A stretch of 64,000 bases of DNA from Acinetobacter pragensis. Lineage in GTDB: Bacteria > Pseudomonadota > Gammaproteobacteria > Pseudomonadales > Moraxellaceae. The stretch is from contig NZ_LUAW01000020.1 in the NCBI RefSeq assembly GCF_001605895.1, forward strand, positions 826-64,825. The letters are read 5' to 3'. The position numbers and the translations under genes were made by a program. Shown piece by piece: positions 17,968 to 27,318 of the stretch. The notes beneath the pieces were generated by a model. The model did not search any database and was not told where the DNA came from. It worked only from the letters and a program-made list of their open reading frames with translations. Numbering within the stretch: the first letter of the stretch is position 1; every line of letters starts with the position of its first letter.

Positions 17968-19209
17968 ATGGTTATGTTTAAACCAATCTCGCTGTATATA
18001 GGGTTGAGATACACTCGCGCACGGCGCAGTAACCACTTTATTTCTTTTATTGCTTTGGTTTCGATGATCGGTCTCACCCTAGGTGTAGCTGTGCTCATTA
18101 CAGTCTTATCTGTGATGAACGGTTTTGACCGCGAATTGAAAAACCGTGTCTTGGGAATGATACCTCAAGCTACTGTTTCTTCAACACAAATTTTAACAAA
18201 TTGGCAAGAACTTGCAACGAAAATCGAAAAACATGAGCATGTTCAAGGTGTCGCGCCATTTACGCAGCTGCAAGGCATGCTGACGGCGCAGGGCCAAGTT
18301 TCAGGGGTAATGGTCACGGGGATTGAGCCGAAGTATGAAAAAAAGGTTTCAATTATTCAGGACCACATGGTTGAAGGCAGTATTGATAACCTGAAAAAAG
18401 GTGAATTCGGTATTGTGCTGGGCAAGCAAATGACCGATGCCTTAGGCTTGGGTTTAAATGACAGCATTACTTTAGTCCTGCCGGAAGCAACACCGTCACC
18501 AGCTGGTGTTGTGCCGCGGTTTAAGCGTTTTAAAATTGTCGGTATTTTCAGTATTGGCGCAGAAGTGGATTCCATGATGGGCTATATTGCCCTGAATGAT
18601 GCAGCCACCTTGCTTCGTTTGCCAGACGGCGCGCAAGGCATTCGCATGAAGCTGGATGATATTTTTGCAGCGCCGCAAGTGTCGCAGGAAATTGTGCGCG
18701 ACCTGCCTGCAAACTTTTACGCTTCTGACTGGACGTATACGCATGGCAATCTGTTCAGCGCCATTCAGATGGAAAAAGCGATGGTGAGCCTGCTGCTGTT
18801 TTTAATTGTATTGGTGGCGGCATTCAATATTGTGTCATCACTGGTCATGGTGGTGACAGATAAAAAATCGGATATTGCGATTCTGCGCACTTTAGGCGCT
18901 TCACCTGCAACCATCACCCGAATCTTTATGGTTCAGGGGACAGTCATTGGCGTAATCGGAACGGTATCCGGTGCTATCTTGGGTATTATCGCGGCATCCA
19001 GCATCAGTAATTTAGTCGGATGGCTGAACAATACGCTGGGCTTGAATATGTTTGATGCCTACTTCATCAACTATTTGCCATCCTATTTGCGCTGGCAAGA
19101 TGTGCTGATTATTGTCGGCCTGTCATTAGGCTTAAGCTTTATCGCGACCATTTATCCGGCTTTCCGCGCAGCCAAAATTCAGCCAGCGGAGGCATTGCGC
19201 TATGAATAA
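17968..19209 (+). CDS. Lipoprotein-releasing ABC transporter permease, LolC/LolE family (LolF-like)
   Basis: A 413-residue permease with one N-terminal TM (about 25-50, ending in GVAVLITVLSVMNGFDREL), a large periplasmic MacB-like domain (about 55-265) and three C-terminal TMs, the FtsX/LolCE topology. It acts with LolD to extract outer-membrane lipoproteins from the inner membrane and hand them to LolA. Only one permease gene is present beside lolD, which fits the homodimeric LolF arrangement described for Acinetobacter-like bacteria. Two adjacent ATGs (17968 and 17974) are possible starts. It overlaps lolD by 8 bases, consistent with translational coupling. Confidence 0.9.
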   Translation: MVMFKPISLYIGLRYTRARRSNHFISFIALVSMIGLTLGVAVLITVLSVMNGFDRELKNRVLGMIPQATVSSTQILTNWQELATKIEKHEHVQGVAPFTQLQGMLTAQGQVSGVMVTGIEPKYEKKVSIIQDHMVEGSIDNLKKGEFGIVLGKQMTDALGLGLNDSITLVLPEATPSPAGVVPRFKRFKIVGIFSIGAEVDSMMGYIALNDAATLLRLPDGAQGIRMKLDDIFAAPQVSQEIVRDLPANFYASDWTYTHGNLFSAIQMEKAMVSLLLFLIVLVAAFNIVSSLVMVVTDKKSDIAILRTLGASPATITRIFMVQGTVIGVIGTVSGAILGIIAASSISNLVGWLNNTLGLNMFDAYFINYLPSYLRWQDVLIIVGLSLGLSFIATIYPAFRAAKIQPAEALRYE

Positions 19210-19888
19210 TTTAATTTTGGATGCGCAGAATATCACCAAGTCATTTACCGATGGCAAGTCATCGGTTGATGTGATCCGCGGCCTGTCACTGCAAGTAAGA
19301 GCCGGGGAGTTTGTTTCGATTGTCGGTTCCAGCGGTTCAGGTAAAAGCACGCTATTGCATGTATTGGGCGGCTTAGACCGTCCGACTTCAGGGCAAGTGC
19401 TGATTAATGGGCAGCGTTTTGATACTTTGGGTGAAGCGGAACGCGGCTATATCCGTAACGAGCACCTCGGTTTTGTTTATCAGTTCCATCATTTGCTGCC
19501 AGAGTTCAGTGCATTGGAAAATGTTGCCATGCCGCTGATGCTGCGCAAAGGCGCAAGCTATAAAGATGTTAAGCAGCAAGCTGAATATTTGCTGGATCGC
19601 GTTGGGTTATCGCACCGTATGACCCATACGCCAGGTGAGCTGTCTGGCGGTGAGCGCCAGCGTGTCGCTTTGGCCCGTGCCTTGGTCACCAAACCTAAGC
19701 TGATGATGGCGGACGAGCCTACAGGAAATCTTGACCGTAAAACTGCAGTGAAAATTTTTGAACTGCTTTCGGAGCTGCGTAAAGAATTTAACATGGCGAT
19801 GCTGATCGTGACGCATGATGAATACTTGGCTCAGTCGGCAGATGCAGTGCTGCATATGCAGGATGGCTTATGGGTCGAAAAAGCCTAA
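19202..19888 (+). CDS. lolD: Lipoprotein-releasing system ATP-binding protein
   Basis: A 228-residue ABC ATPase. Walker A is GSSGSGKST at residues 42-50, the signature is LSGGERQRVALARAL at about 147-161, Walker B is LMMADEPTGNLD and the switch His is in IVTHDEYLA. The VYQFHHLLPEFSALENV Q-loop segment is LolD-typical. It powers lipoprotein release together with the overlapping upstream permease. A terminator follows shortly after the stop. Confidence 0.95.
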   Translation: MNNLILDAQNITKSFTDGKSSVDVIRGLSLQVRAGEFVSIVGSSGSGKSTLLHVLGGLDRPTSGQVLINGQRFDTLGEAERGYIRNEHLGFVYQFHHLLPEFSALENVAMPLMLRKGASYKDVKQQAEYLLDRVGLSHRMTHTPGELSGGERQRVALARALVTKPKLMMADEPTGNLDRKTAVKIFELLSELRKEFNMAMLIVTHDEYLAQSADAVLHMQDGLWVEKA

Positions 19889-19914
19889 TTCATTTGAACT
19901 TTCCGCTATAGATT

Positions 19915-19936
19915 GAAGCTCGCCTCGGCGGGCTTT
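19915..19936 (+). terminator. Terminator of the lol operon
   Basis: AAGCTCGCC and GGCGGGCTT arms (one T-G wobble) around a TC loop, then a TTATTATT tract. It lies 27 bp after lolD and upstream of comEC. Confidence 0.75.
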
Positions 19937-19974
19937 ATTATTGCGCGCAATAAAGCGAATAAAGAATAACAACA

Positions 19975-22431
19975 ATGCTGCAATGGTTTTGCCTTGGCTG
20001 GATTTTAGGCGTTTCCTATATGGGTAAAATGTGGCTGAATGCCCATATCGGTTTTTGGACGGCAGTCTGCGTAATGGCTGCTTGGCTGATTATGCAGCGC
20101 GTGATGCATCCTTTAATTAAAGATCAAAGTCCGTTCTTTAAAATTTTGAATATTGGCATGAGCGTAATGCTTGGAGCTTATTTAGGTTTTGGATATGCCA
20201 GCAGCCGCTTAGACCAGCGCCTTATGCATGTTGAGCATGAATCTGGTTCGATGGAACTGATTGTTTATGTTGCGCGCTTAAATGAATTGGGCGAGCAAAG
20301 CGTCCAGCAAAAAATTATGGTATTGAATAATGCAAACGGGGCTTTAGCCTTAGATGCGCTTCCGCAGTACTTGGCTTATATTCCATATGCCAATTTGCGC
20401 TCACAGCAGCAGGAATTGCAGTTAGGTAAGTATTACCGTTTAAATGGAGAACTAAGGCCAGCGCAGAGTTATGCCACAGCGGGTGCATTTGATCAGGAAA
20501 AATGGTTTCTGCAGCAGAATATTGCCTCAGGGTTTCGCGTCAAGCAGATTCAGCCGCTGCAGGAACAGCAGGTATCTGCGCTTGGCTATACAGGATTTGT
20601 TAAACAGCAGCAGCGCTGGTTGCGTCAATTTCCCTTATGGGTTGAAAAACAGCGGCTTAATCTTAGAGTCTTTATTCAGCATCAGCCTTTACAGCATAAA
20701 GGCCTGCTTCTGGCTTTGCTGACAGGGGATGAAAGCCTGCTCACAAAAGCCACTAAAATGCAATTTCAGCGTTTTGGGATGAGTCATCTGCTGGCAATTT
20801 CAGGGCCGCATGTAGTCATTTTTGCCATCATGGTCAGCTGGCTGCTGCAGGCCGCAGTCGCACGGTACCGGCCGCAACTTTATTTAACTGTGCCAAAACA
20901 ATATGTGCTGATTATCCCGTTTTTGATTTGTGTCTTCATGTACTGCCTGTTTGCAGGATTTGAGATTCCCGCAGTGCGGACGCTTCTCATGTGCTGTTTA
21001 GGCAGTTTGATGCTGTTGCTGCAGCAAAAACTGCAGCCTTTAAAATTATTAATATTCAGCGCATCTGTATTGCTGCTGATTGATCCATTCAGTATATTGT
21101 CTGCCGCATTTTGGCTGTCGTATGGCGCATGTTTTATTTTATTGCGCATTTATCAAACCTTACAGCAACAGCAGGCGAAACTTGAGCAGGAATTAGACTG
21201 GAAAACCAAAGTGCTGTTATCGCTGCGATTGCTGGCTGTATCGCAATGGAAAATATTTATAGCGCTGTTGCCTTTAATGATTCTTTTTTTCAAGCAAGTC
21301 TCATGGATTACTCCGTTCAGCAATATTGCTGCGATTCCTTGGATTGGGCTGATTATTGTACCTTTAGATATTTTTGCAGCGCTGGCTTATGGGTTTTCTG
21401 AGTCTCTGGCCTCTTTGCTGTTTATGCTGAATGACCGATGCTTGGCAATCTTATTGATGTTTTTAGAGGGTTTAGATGCACTTTTTAGTCCGAAGCTGAC
21501 TTCAATCGCTTTAACATCCAAGATGGTTTTACTGTTGGCTTTAAGCCTAATCATTTTGTTTTTGCCTCGCGGTGTGTTGCCAAAGAGCTGGGCAGTCATT
21601 GGTTTGCTGGCTTTAATTTTGAAAGGTTATATGCCGCATGCCTTTGAATTAAATATCTTAGACGTGGGACAAGGTCAGGCCATTTTTATTCGTGATCAGC
21701 ATCACAGCATGATGGTCGATATGGGCGGCAATTATGATGAAGACAAATTCAGTGTCGGCAGGCAAATTATCCTGCCATTTTTGGCCGTCAATGCGGTCAG
21801 TGAGTTAGACCAACTGCTGTTAACCCATTTAGACCAAGACCATAGCGGCGGATATTTTTCTATACAGCAGGATTTTCCGATAGCGCAGCTGATTGCCAGT
21901 GAACGCCCTTCAATGCCAGTACAGACTCAATTTCATTATTGCTATCAAGGCCAGCGCTGGCAGTGGACTGATCAGCTGAGCATAGATGTCCTATCGCCCT
22001 CGCAGCAGCAGGTCGGCACTGCGGCTCGCAGTAAAAATGAAAACTCATGTGTTTTGTATATACAGCTGAAGAATGCCGCGCCTTATCGAAGTTTTTTATT
22101 GATGGGGGATGCCGGCTGGGAAACAGAGTATGAATTGATGCAGAAATATCCAGACCTAAAAGCCGATGTAATTGTTTTAGGCCATCATGGCAGCCGCAAC
22201 AGTTCTTCTTATGATTTTTTAAAAGCGCTGCAGCCTAAATTAGCAATTGCATCCGCTGGAAAATACAACCGATATGGGCACCCCAGCGCAGTGACTCAAG
22301 CGCGTTTAAAACAGCTGAACATTCCATTGCTGACGACCAGTCAACAAGGCACAATCCAATTTATACAGCTGGACGGTAAAATCCAGCTGCACGCTGCAAG
22401 AGAGGAATGGAAATGGCTGCGCCGCAATTAG
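19975..22431 (+). CDS. comEC: ComEC/Rec2 DNA uptake channel
   Basis: An 818-residue inner-membrane protein needed for natural transformation; it forms the channel that brings single-stranded DNA into the cytoplasm. It has N-terminal TMs and a DUF4131-like domain (about 1-225), a multi-TM Competence domain containing LLAISGPHVVIFAIM (the family usually shows SGLHVG), and a C-terminal metallo-beta-lactamase-type domain starting LDVGQGQAIFIRD with the metal motif LTHLDQDHSGG and a later VLGHHGSRNSS. All expected domains are intact, so competence is plausible. Its end overlaps the converging acyltransferase gene by four bases. Confidence 0.94.
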   Translation: MLQWFCLGWILGVSYMGKMWLNAHIGFWTAVCVMAAWLIMQRVMHPLIKDQSPFFKILNIGMSVMLGAYLGFGYASSRLDQRLMHVEHESGSMELIVYVARLNELGEQSVQQKIMVLNNANGALALDALPQYLAYIPYANLRSQQQELQLGKYYRLNGELRPAQSYATAGAFDQEKWFLQQNIASGFRVKQIQPLQEQQVSALGYTGFVKQQQRWLRQFPLWVEKQRLNLRVFIQHQPLQHKGLLLALLTGDESLLTKATKMQFQRFGMSHLLAISGPHVVIFAIMVSWLLQAAVARYRPQLYLTVPKQYVLIIPFLICVFMYCLFAGFEIPAVRTLLMCCLGSLMLLLQQKLQPLKLLIFSASVLLLIDPFSILSAAFWLSYGACFILLRIYQTLQQQQAKLEQELDWKTKVLLSLRLLAVSQWKIFIALLPLMILFFKQVSWITPFSNIAAIPWIGLIIVPLDIFAALAYGFSESLASLLFMLNDRCLAILLMFLEGLDALFSPKLTSIALTSKMVLLLALSLIILFLPRGVLPKSWAVIGLLALILKGYMPHAFELNILDVGQGQAIFIRDQHHSMMVDMGGNYDEDKFSVGRQIILPFLAVNAVSELDQLLLTHLDQDHSGGYFSIQQDFPIAQLIASERPSMPVQTQFHYCYQGQRWQWTDQLSIDVLSPSQQQVGTAARSKNENSCVLYIQLKNAAPYRSFLLMGDAGWETEYELMQKYPDLKADVIVLGHHGSRNSSSYDFLKALQPKLAIASAGKYNRYGHPSAVTQARLKQLNIPLLTTSQQGTIQFIQLDGKIQLHAAREEWKWLRRN

Positions 22432-23429
22432 CGGACAGGCGCAGCCATTGTTTCTTCATTTACCATAGAGTTTAAAGCGCTGTTTTGAGTTTTCGCTTCT
22501 TCACGGACTTTTTGCGCTAATGCTATGGCTTCACTCATGGGTAAATGGTAGATGTTGTCTGTAGCAGGACTGGCTTTAAAGCGTTTATAGCTCCAATGGT
22601 AATGTGCAGGATATTTGCGGATTAAATTTTCTAAAGCATCAAAAATAACGCTGGACCCATGATTCGCCGTGCCCTGATAAATAGCTTCATCCATCGGTTC
22701 AATATGCATATCAAAGCCGTCATGTTCATTGCGGATAGCGTACACAAAAAGCGCTTTGGCTTTGGTTTTTTGAATCAATTTAGCGCTTAGATTGCTGGTG
22801 GCTAAAGGGACGCCAAAATAAGGAATCATTTCACCGCCGACATGCGGTGTATGGTCGGGTAAAATAACAGTTGTGCCGCCTTGTTTAAGGGCTTTGAAAA
22901 TTTGGCGGACCCCAGTCTCATCCGTCGGGACAAGATGCGCTTGCTCGCGGCTGCGGGCGTTGCGCACAAAGGCATCTGCAGTTTGATTTTTAACAGGCTT
23001 ATACATAATGGTCATTTTGGTATGCTGTGCAAACCAGGCATTCATGATTTCCCAAGTGCCAAAATGCGGTACCACCAAGACCAGACCTTTATTTTCAGCG
23101 AATGCATCGTAAAAATACTGTTCGCCGTGTATTTGATGAATACGGGACAGATTTTTTTCATTGCTGGATCCCCAAATACTGAAAAATTCAAAATAGGACA
23201 TCAATTCGTTGCGGATCGCTTGCGCTGTAATCTGTTCGCGCTGTTCATCACTTAGTTCCGGAAGCGCAATATTAAGATTTAAACGAATCGTTTCTGATGT
23301 TTTCGAAATTTTTAAAGCATTGACTAAACCGGCCAGCGCTTTTGCAATAAAACGAGAAAATTGAATGGGTTGACGGCTGATAAACTTCAATAGACGGTAC
23401 GTTGTATTTTGCGGATTCTGTTCGGTCAT
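22428..23429 (-). CDS. Lysophospholipid/lipid A late acyltransferase, LpxL/LpxM (HtrB/MsbB) family
   Basis: A 333-residue enzyme that transfers an acyl chain, most likely onto lipid A precursor at the inner face of the inner membrane. The catalytic H(x4)E motif is visible as HFGTWE at about residues 123-128. Other family blocks are MYKPVKN, a VILPDHTPHVGGE segment and PYFGVPLATSNLSAKL. The N-terminal hydrophobic region is amphipathic rather than a clear TM. LpxL and LpxM cannot be told apart from sequence alone; LpxO or other acyltransferases are less likely. Convergent with comEC, with a four-base overlap of the ends. Confidence 0.88.
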   Translation of the reverse strand: MTEQNPQNTTYRLLKFISRQPIQFSRFIAKALAGLVNALKISKTSETIRLNLNIALPELSDEQREQITAQAIRNELMSYFEFFSIWGSSNEKNLSRIHQIHGEQYFYDAFAENKGLVLVVPHFGTWEIMNAWFAQHTKMTIMYKPVKNQTADAFVRNARSREQAHLVPTDETGVRQIFKALKQGGTTVILPDHTPHVGGEMIPYFGVPLATSNLSAKLIQKTKAKALFVYAIRNEHDGFDMHIEPMDEAIYQGTANHGSSVIFDALENLIRKYPAHYHWSYKRFKASPATDNIYHLPMSEAIALAQKVREEAKTQNSALNSMVNEETMAAPVR

Positions 23430-23556
23430 TGGTGATGGTCAATAAAGCAAAAAGAAAATGATGAATTAATTATAGGATAAAATACTTTGTTTAGACAGTT
23501 CCAGTACTTTCAGTGTATATAATGGAGTACTTATTAACTGTTTTATTGGATTTTTT

Positions 23557-24600
23557 ATGTCCGATTGGCCACCGAAACCTGAAAACGAAATACAAAATAC
23601 GCATCAAAATACGCAACAGCCATCAAGCCAGCAGCAGCCTACTGGCAATGAATGGAAACTGCTTGAAAAGGTGGTTTTGGCTTCTGTTGTAGAGCAGCGC
23701 CGTGCGCGCCGCTGGGGAATCTTCTTCAAATTTTTAACCTTTGCTTACATTCTGTTTATTTTAGTCGCATTAGGTAAAAGCTGCAGTACGGCATCTACAG
23801 ATGATGTCGGGTCAATGGGTTCGCATATTGCGGTAGTGGATATTGTGGGGACAATTGCTGCCGATAAGCAAAGTGTCAACAGTACTGATACTGTACGCTC
23901 CCTGAAAAAAGCTTTTGAAAATAAGCAAAGTAAAGCAGTGGTATTGAATATCAACTCGCCGGGCGGTTCGCCGGTTCAGTCCGATGAAATTTGGCAAGAA
24001 ATCCAATATTTAAAAAAACAGCATGCAGATAAAAAATTATATGCTGTGATTGGAGATACAGGCGCTTCCGGTGCGTATTACATTGCTTCAGCAGCAGATG
24101 AAATTATTGTTAATCCTTCAAGCCTTGTCGGCTCAATTGGCGTGATTATGCCAAATTACGGCGTGAATGGCTTAATGCAAAAGCTGGGTGTAGAAGACCG
24201 CACAATGACCTCAGGTGAAAATAAAGCCATTTTATCGATGACACAGCCTGTAGATCCGGCGCAAAAAGCGCATGTACAAGGTGTATTAGATAATGTGCAC
24301 GATCATTTTATCAATGCTGTGAAGCAAGGCCGCGGTAAAAAGCTGAAATCAACAGATCCTGCAATTTTTTCAGGCTTATTCTGGACAGGCGAGCAAGCTG
24401 TTAAATTGGGTATTGCAGACCGTGTCGGCAGTTTAAACACCTTAAAGCGTGAGCTGAAAACAGACAAAGCTGTGAATTATACGATTGAATACAGTCCGTT
24501 TGACTCAGTTTTGGGCCGTATGGGAAGTTCAATTGGGCATGGTTTTGCAGCGTCACTGTCACAGCAGGTTCAATCAGAACAAACGGCTAAACTGCAATGA
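23557..24600 (+). CDS. sppA: Signal peptide peptidase SppA-type S49 protease
   Basis: A 347-residue, short-form S49 serine protease. A Gln/Pro-rich cytoplasmic N-terminus (1-50) precedes one TM (about 57-77), then the peptidase domain. The nucleophile is Ser171 in DTGASGAYYIASA and the general base Lys223 is in SGENKAILS. It also has the NSPGGSPVQS oxyanion loop. It degrades residual signal peptides in the inner membrane. The stop overlaps the start of the following hydrolase gene (ATGA), so the two are translationally coupled. Confidence 0.93.
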   Translation: MSDWPPKPENEIQNTHQNTQQPSSQQQPTGNEWKLLEKVVLASVVEQRRARRWGIFFKFLTFAYILFILVALGKSCSTASTDDVGSMGSHIAVVDIVGTIAADKQSVNSTDTVRSLKKAFENKQSKAVVLNINSPGGSPVQSDEIWQEIQYLKKQHADKKLYAVIGDTGASGAYYIASAADEIIVNPSSLVGSIGVIMPNYGVNGLMQKLGVEDRTMTSGENKAILSMTQPVDPAQKAHVQGVLDNVHDHFINAVKQGRGKKLKSTDPAIFSGLFWTGEQAVKLGIADRVGSLNTLKRELKTDKAVNYTIEYSPFDSVLGRMGSSIGHGFAASLSQQVQSEQTAKLQ

Positions 24601-25403
24601 AGCCTTTAATTCATTTTGCGCACGCCAATGGCGTGCCGTCACGCGTTTATCAAAAACTCTTTGATCTGCTGCGTGATGAATACGAGGTTATTTATGTTCC
24701 CTTGCTTGGGTCAGATAAGCGCTATCCGATTGACAATCATTGGCGCAGTTTAACCGATCAAGTGATTGACAGTATTGTACGTCAGGCGAATGGCCGTAAA
24801 GTTATTGGCCTTGGGCATTCACTGGGCGCTGTTCTTACTTTTCAAGCGGCGCAGCAGCGTCCAGAGCTGTTTGAGCAAGTGCTTATGCTGGATCCTCCGC
24901 TGATCATGGGGAAAGAATCACTGGCTTTGCATATTGCCAAAACATTGAAATTGAAAGCTGTAGACACTATGTCTCCAGCGTCATTGTCATTGCGCCGCAG
25001 GGACCATTGGGAAAGCCGTGAGCAGGCGGCAGCGCTATTGCGTCCGAAAGGCTTCTATCAGGATTTTGATGCAGATTGTTTTCAGGCTTATCTTGATTAT
25101 GCATTGACTGAAGATAAAGAGCGGGGCGGGGTTGAACTCACCATTTCCAAAATGGATGAAGTGAAAATTTTTAGGACAAATCCATCTCTTTGGTGGCTGC
25201 CGCAGTCCAAACTGAAGGTGCCGGTTCAGCAGATAGTTGCTGAAAAAGGGCCATTTTTACCGCGCAAGTTCCCGCAAATGGTGAAAAAGAAGTTCGGTAT
25301 TCCATACCGCATTGTGGCAGGAAGTCATATGTTCCCATTGGAAAAACCTAGAGAAACGGTTGATTTAATTAAACAGATGATTGCAGGTCAGGCCGTTCAC
25401 TAA
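24597..25403 (+). CDS. Alpha/beta hydrolase
   Basis: A 268-residue alpha/beta-hydrolase-fold protein. The oxyanion HG-like motif is HFAHANGVPS near the N-terminus, and the nucleophile elbow GLGHSLGAV contains the catalytic Ser at about residue 76. The closing His is likely in AGSHMFPLE near residue 245. Substrate unknown. It is coupled to sppA by a four-base overlap and ended by a strong terminator. Confidence 0.88.
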   Translation: MKPLIHFAHANGVPSRVYQKLFDLLRDEYEVIYVPLLGSDKRYPIDNHWRSLTDQVIDSIVRQANGRKVIGLGHSLGAVLTFQAAQQRPELFEQVLMLDPPLIMGKESLALHIAKTLKLKAVDTMSPASLSLRRRDHWESREQAAALLRPKGFYQDFDADCFQAYLDYALTEDKERGGVELTISKMDEVKIFRTNPSLWWLPQSKLKVPVQQIVAEKGPFLPRKFPQMVKKKFGIPYRIVAGSHMFPLEKPRETVDLIKQMIAGQAVH

Positions 25404-25429
25404 AGCTTAAGTCTCTGCGGCTTCGGCAT

Positions 25430-25457
25430 AAAAAACGTCTCCAAGGAGACGTTTTTT
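25430..25457. terminator. Bidirectional terminator between hydrolase gene and purN
   Basis: AAAAAACGTCTCC and GGAGACGTTTTTT around an AA loop: a 13-bp stem with A and T runs that can serve both converging transcripts. Confidence 0.93.
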
Positions 25458-25472
25458 ATTGTTTTTAGGTGT

Positions 25473-26102
25473 TTACAGCTTGCAGAATTGAACAGGCTCT
25501 TGCATCAGCTGGCCGCGGTACAGCACACCTTGTTGGGTATGCTGAACAGTGCCGTTGCAGATCCACTCTGCAACTTGCGGGTAAATAATATGTTCAAGCA
25601 CATGAACACGGGTTGCCAAAGAATTAGCATCATCATGCACATTTACTTTTAATACGCCTTGCGCCAGCGCTTGACCGGCATCCAGTTCAGCAGTTACATA
25701 ATGCACTGTACAGCCATGCAGGCTGTCGCCGGTATTCAAAACCCGCTGATGCGTATGCATGCCTTTATAATTGGGCAGTAAGGAAGGGTGAATATTAATC
25801 ATTTTTCCTTCCCATGCTTTGACAAATTTCGCGCTGAGTATGCGCATAAAGCCAGCTAAAATCACCAAATCAATATCCCATGCAAGCAATTGCTGATGCA
25901 TTGCATCATCAAAAAACTCACGTGCGGGATATTGCTTGTGCTCAATAACGGCAGTTGCAATACCTGCTTTTTCTGCACGCTGCAGGGCATATGCTTCAGG
26001 CCTATTGGAAATAACACCTGCAATCTGGCCTGATAAATTGGCATCTATCAGGGCCTGCAAGTTGCTACCGCTGCCTGAAACAAGAACAGCAATTTTGATC
26101 AT
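25473..26102 (-). CDS. purN: Phosphoribosylglycinamide formyltransferase
   Basis: A 209-residue enzyme that formylates GAR with 10-formyltetrahydrofolate, the third step of purine synthesis. The phosphate loop is VLVSGSGSNLQALID. The catalytic Asn-His pair lies in INIHPSLLPNYKGMHTH, and the catalytic Asp in ELDAG. Length and motifs are normal. It follows purM by 9 bp, so purM-purN is an operon, as in many gamma-proteobacteria. Confidence 0.96.
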   Translation of the reverse strand: MIKIAVLVSGSGSNLQALIDANLSGQIAGVISNRPEAYALQRAEKAGIATAVIEHKQYPAREFFDDAMHQQLLAWDIDLVILAGFMRILSAKFVKAWEGKMINIHPSLLPNYKGMHTHQRVLNTGDSLHGCTVHYVTAELDAGQALAQGVLKVNVHDDANSLATRVHVLEHIIYPQVAEWICNGTVQHTQQGVLYRGQLMQEPVQFCKL

Positions 26103-26111
26103 GCGGAATAC

Positions 26112-27182
26112 TTATGCAAAGATTACGCGAATCTTTTCATCAGCGCCGGCAACAGACTCAGCATTGTCAGCAATGTGGCCCATGTTCCAAGCCTGTTCGC
26201 CAAGCTTAGCCAGCAATTCCAAAGTTTTGTCTGCATCGGCTGCATCAACCACAATCACCATGCCTACGCCACAGTTAAATGTACGGTACATTTCGTGCTG
26301 TTCAACACCGCCTTCGCGCTGAAGAAGCTTGAACAGTTCTGGCCATTCCCAAGACGATTCATTCACAATTGCTTGCGCGCCATTTGGCAGTACGCGAGGC
26401 AGGTTGCCCGGTAAGCCGCCGCCAGTGATGTGCGCCATTGCGTGAACATCCACTTCTTTGCAAAGCTGAAGCAATGATTTAACGTAAATGCGTGTCGGCT
26501 CCATTGCTACATCTGCAAGCGGGCGGCCATCAACGATCTGGTTTAAATCAACGTTTTTCACGTCTAAAATTTTACGCAGTAAAGAGTAGCCGTTTGAATG
26601 TGCGCCGCTTGATGCGACACCAATTAAAACGTCACCTGATTTTACTTTCGTGCCATCAATAATTTTGCTTTGCTCAACCACGCCTACGCAAAAACCTGCA
26701 AGGTCATAGTCTTCGCCTTCATACATGCCCGGCATTTCAGCAGTTTCACCGCCAACCAATGCACAGCCAGCAAGTTCACAACCCGCGCCAATACCTGTAA
26801 CTACATTGGCTGCAACATCTACATTCAGATGCCCAGTTGCATAATAATCAAGGAAGAATAACGGTTCAGCGCCGCACACTAGAAGATCGTTTACGCACAT
26901 TGCCACCAAATCCTGACCGATTGTGTCATGACGGTTCAAATTCAATGCTAAGCGTAATTTAGTACCGACACCATCTGTGCCAGATACGAGAACAGGTTCT
27001 TCATAGCCTTTAGGAATTTTACAAAGAGCGCCGAAGCCGCCGAGTCCGCCCATTACTTCAGGACGTGCAGTACGCTTTGCGACTGATTTGATACGATCGA
27101 CTAATGCGTCGCCCGCTTCAATGTCGACACCTGCATCTTTGTAGCTTAAACCAGTGTTTGGGGTAGAGGTTGAGTTGCTCAT
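26112..27182 (-). CDS. purM: Phosphoribosylformylglycinamidine cyclo-ligase
   Basis: A 356-residue AIR synthetase that closes the imidazole ring with ATP, the step after PurL. Typical blocks are [13 protein letters not shown] at the start, [11 protein letters not shown], the ATP-binding [31 protein letters not shown] and a [13 protein letters not shown] motif. A GGAGA ribosome-binding site precedes the ATG. It is the first gene of the purM-purN operon, transcribed away from the AI-2E-family gene. purL elsewhere in the window belongs to the same pathway. Confidence 0.97.
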   Translation of the reverse strand: MSNSTSTPNTGLSYKDAGVDIEAGDALVDRIKSVAKRTARPEVMGGLGGFGALCKIPKGYEEPVLVSGTDGVGTKLRLALNLNRHDTIGQDLVAMCVNDLLVCGAEPLFFLDYYATGHLNVDVAANVVTGIGAGCELAGCALVGGETAEMPGMYEGEDYDLAGFCVGVVEQSKIIDGTKVKSGDVLIGVASSGAHSNGYSLLRKILDVKNVDLNQIVDGRPLADVAMEPTRIYVKSLLQLCKEVDVHAMAHITGGGLPGNLPRVLPNGAQAIVNESSWEWPELFKLLQREGGVEQHEMYRTFNCGVGMVIVVDAADADKTLELLAKLGEQAWNMGHIADNAESVAGADEKIRVIFA

Positions 27183-27318
27183 AATGAAGTCTCCGCATTC
27201 GCGCGGGGATTATAACCTGAATATACGAAACTCTTATGTTATTTATGGGCTAAAATGCTATCTTTAATAAAATATTTTCTTTTCAATAACGATTACACTG
27301 AGATAAAGGTGAGTTTTC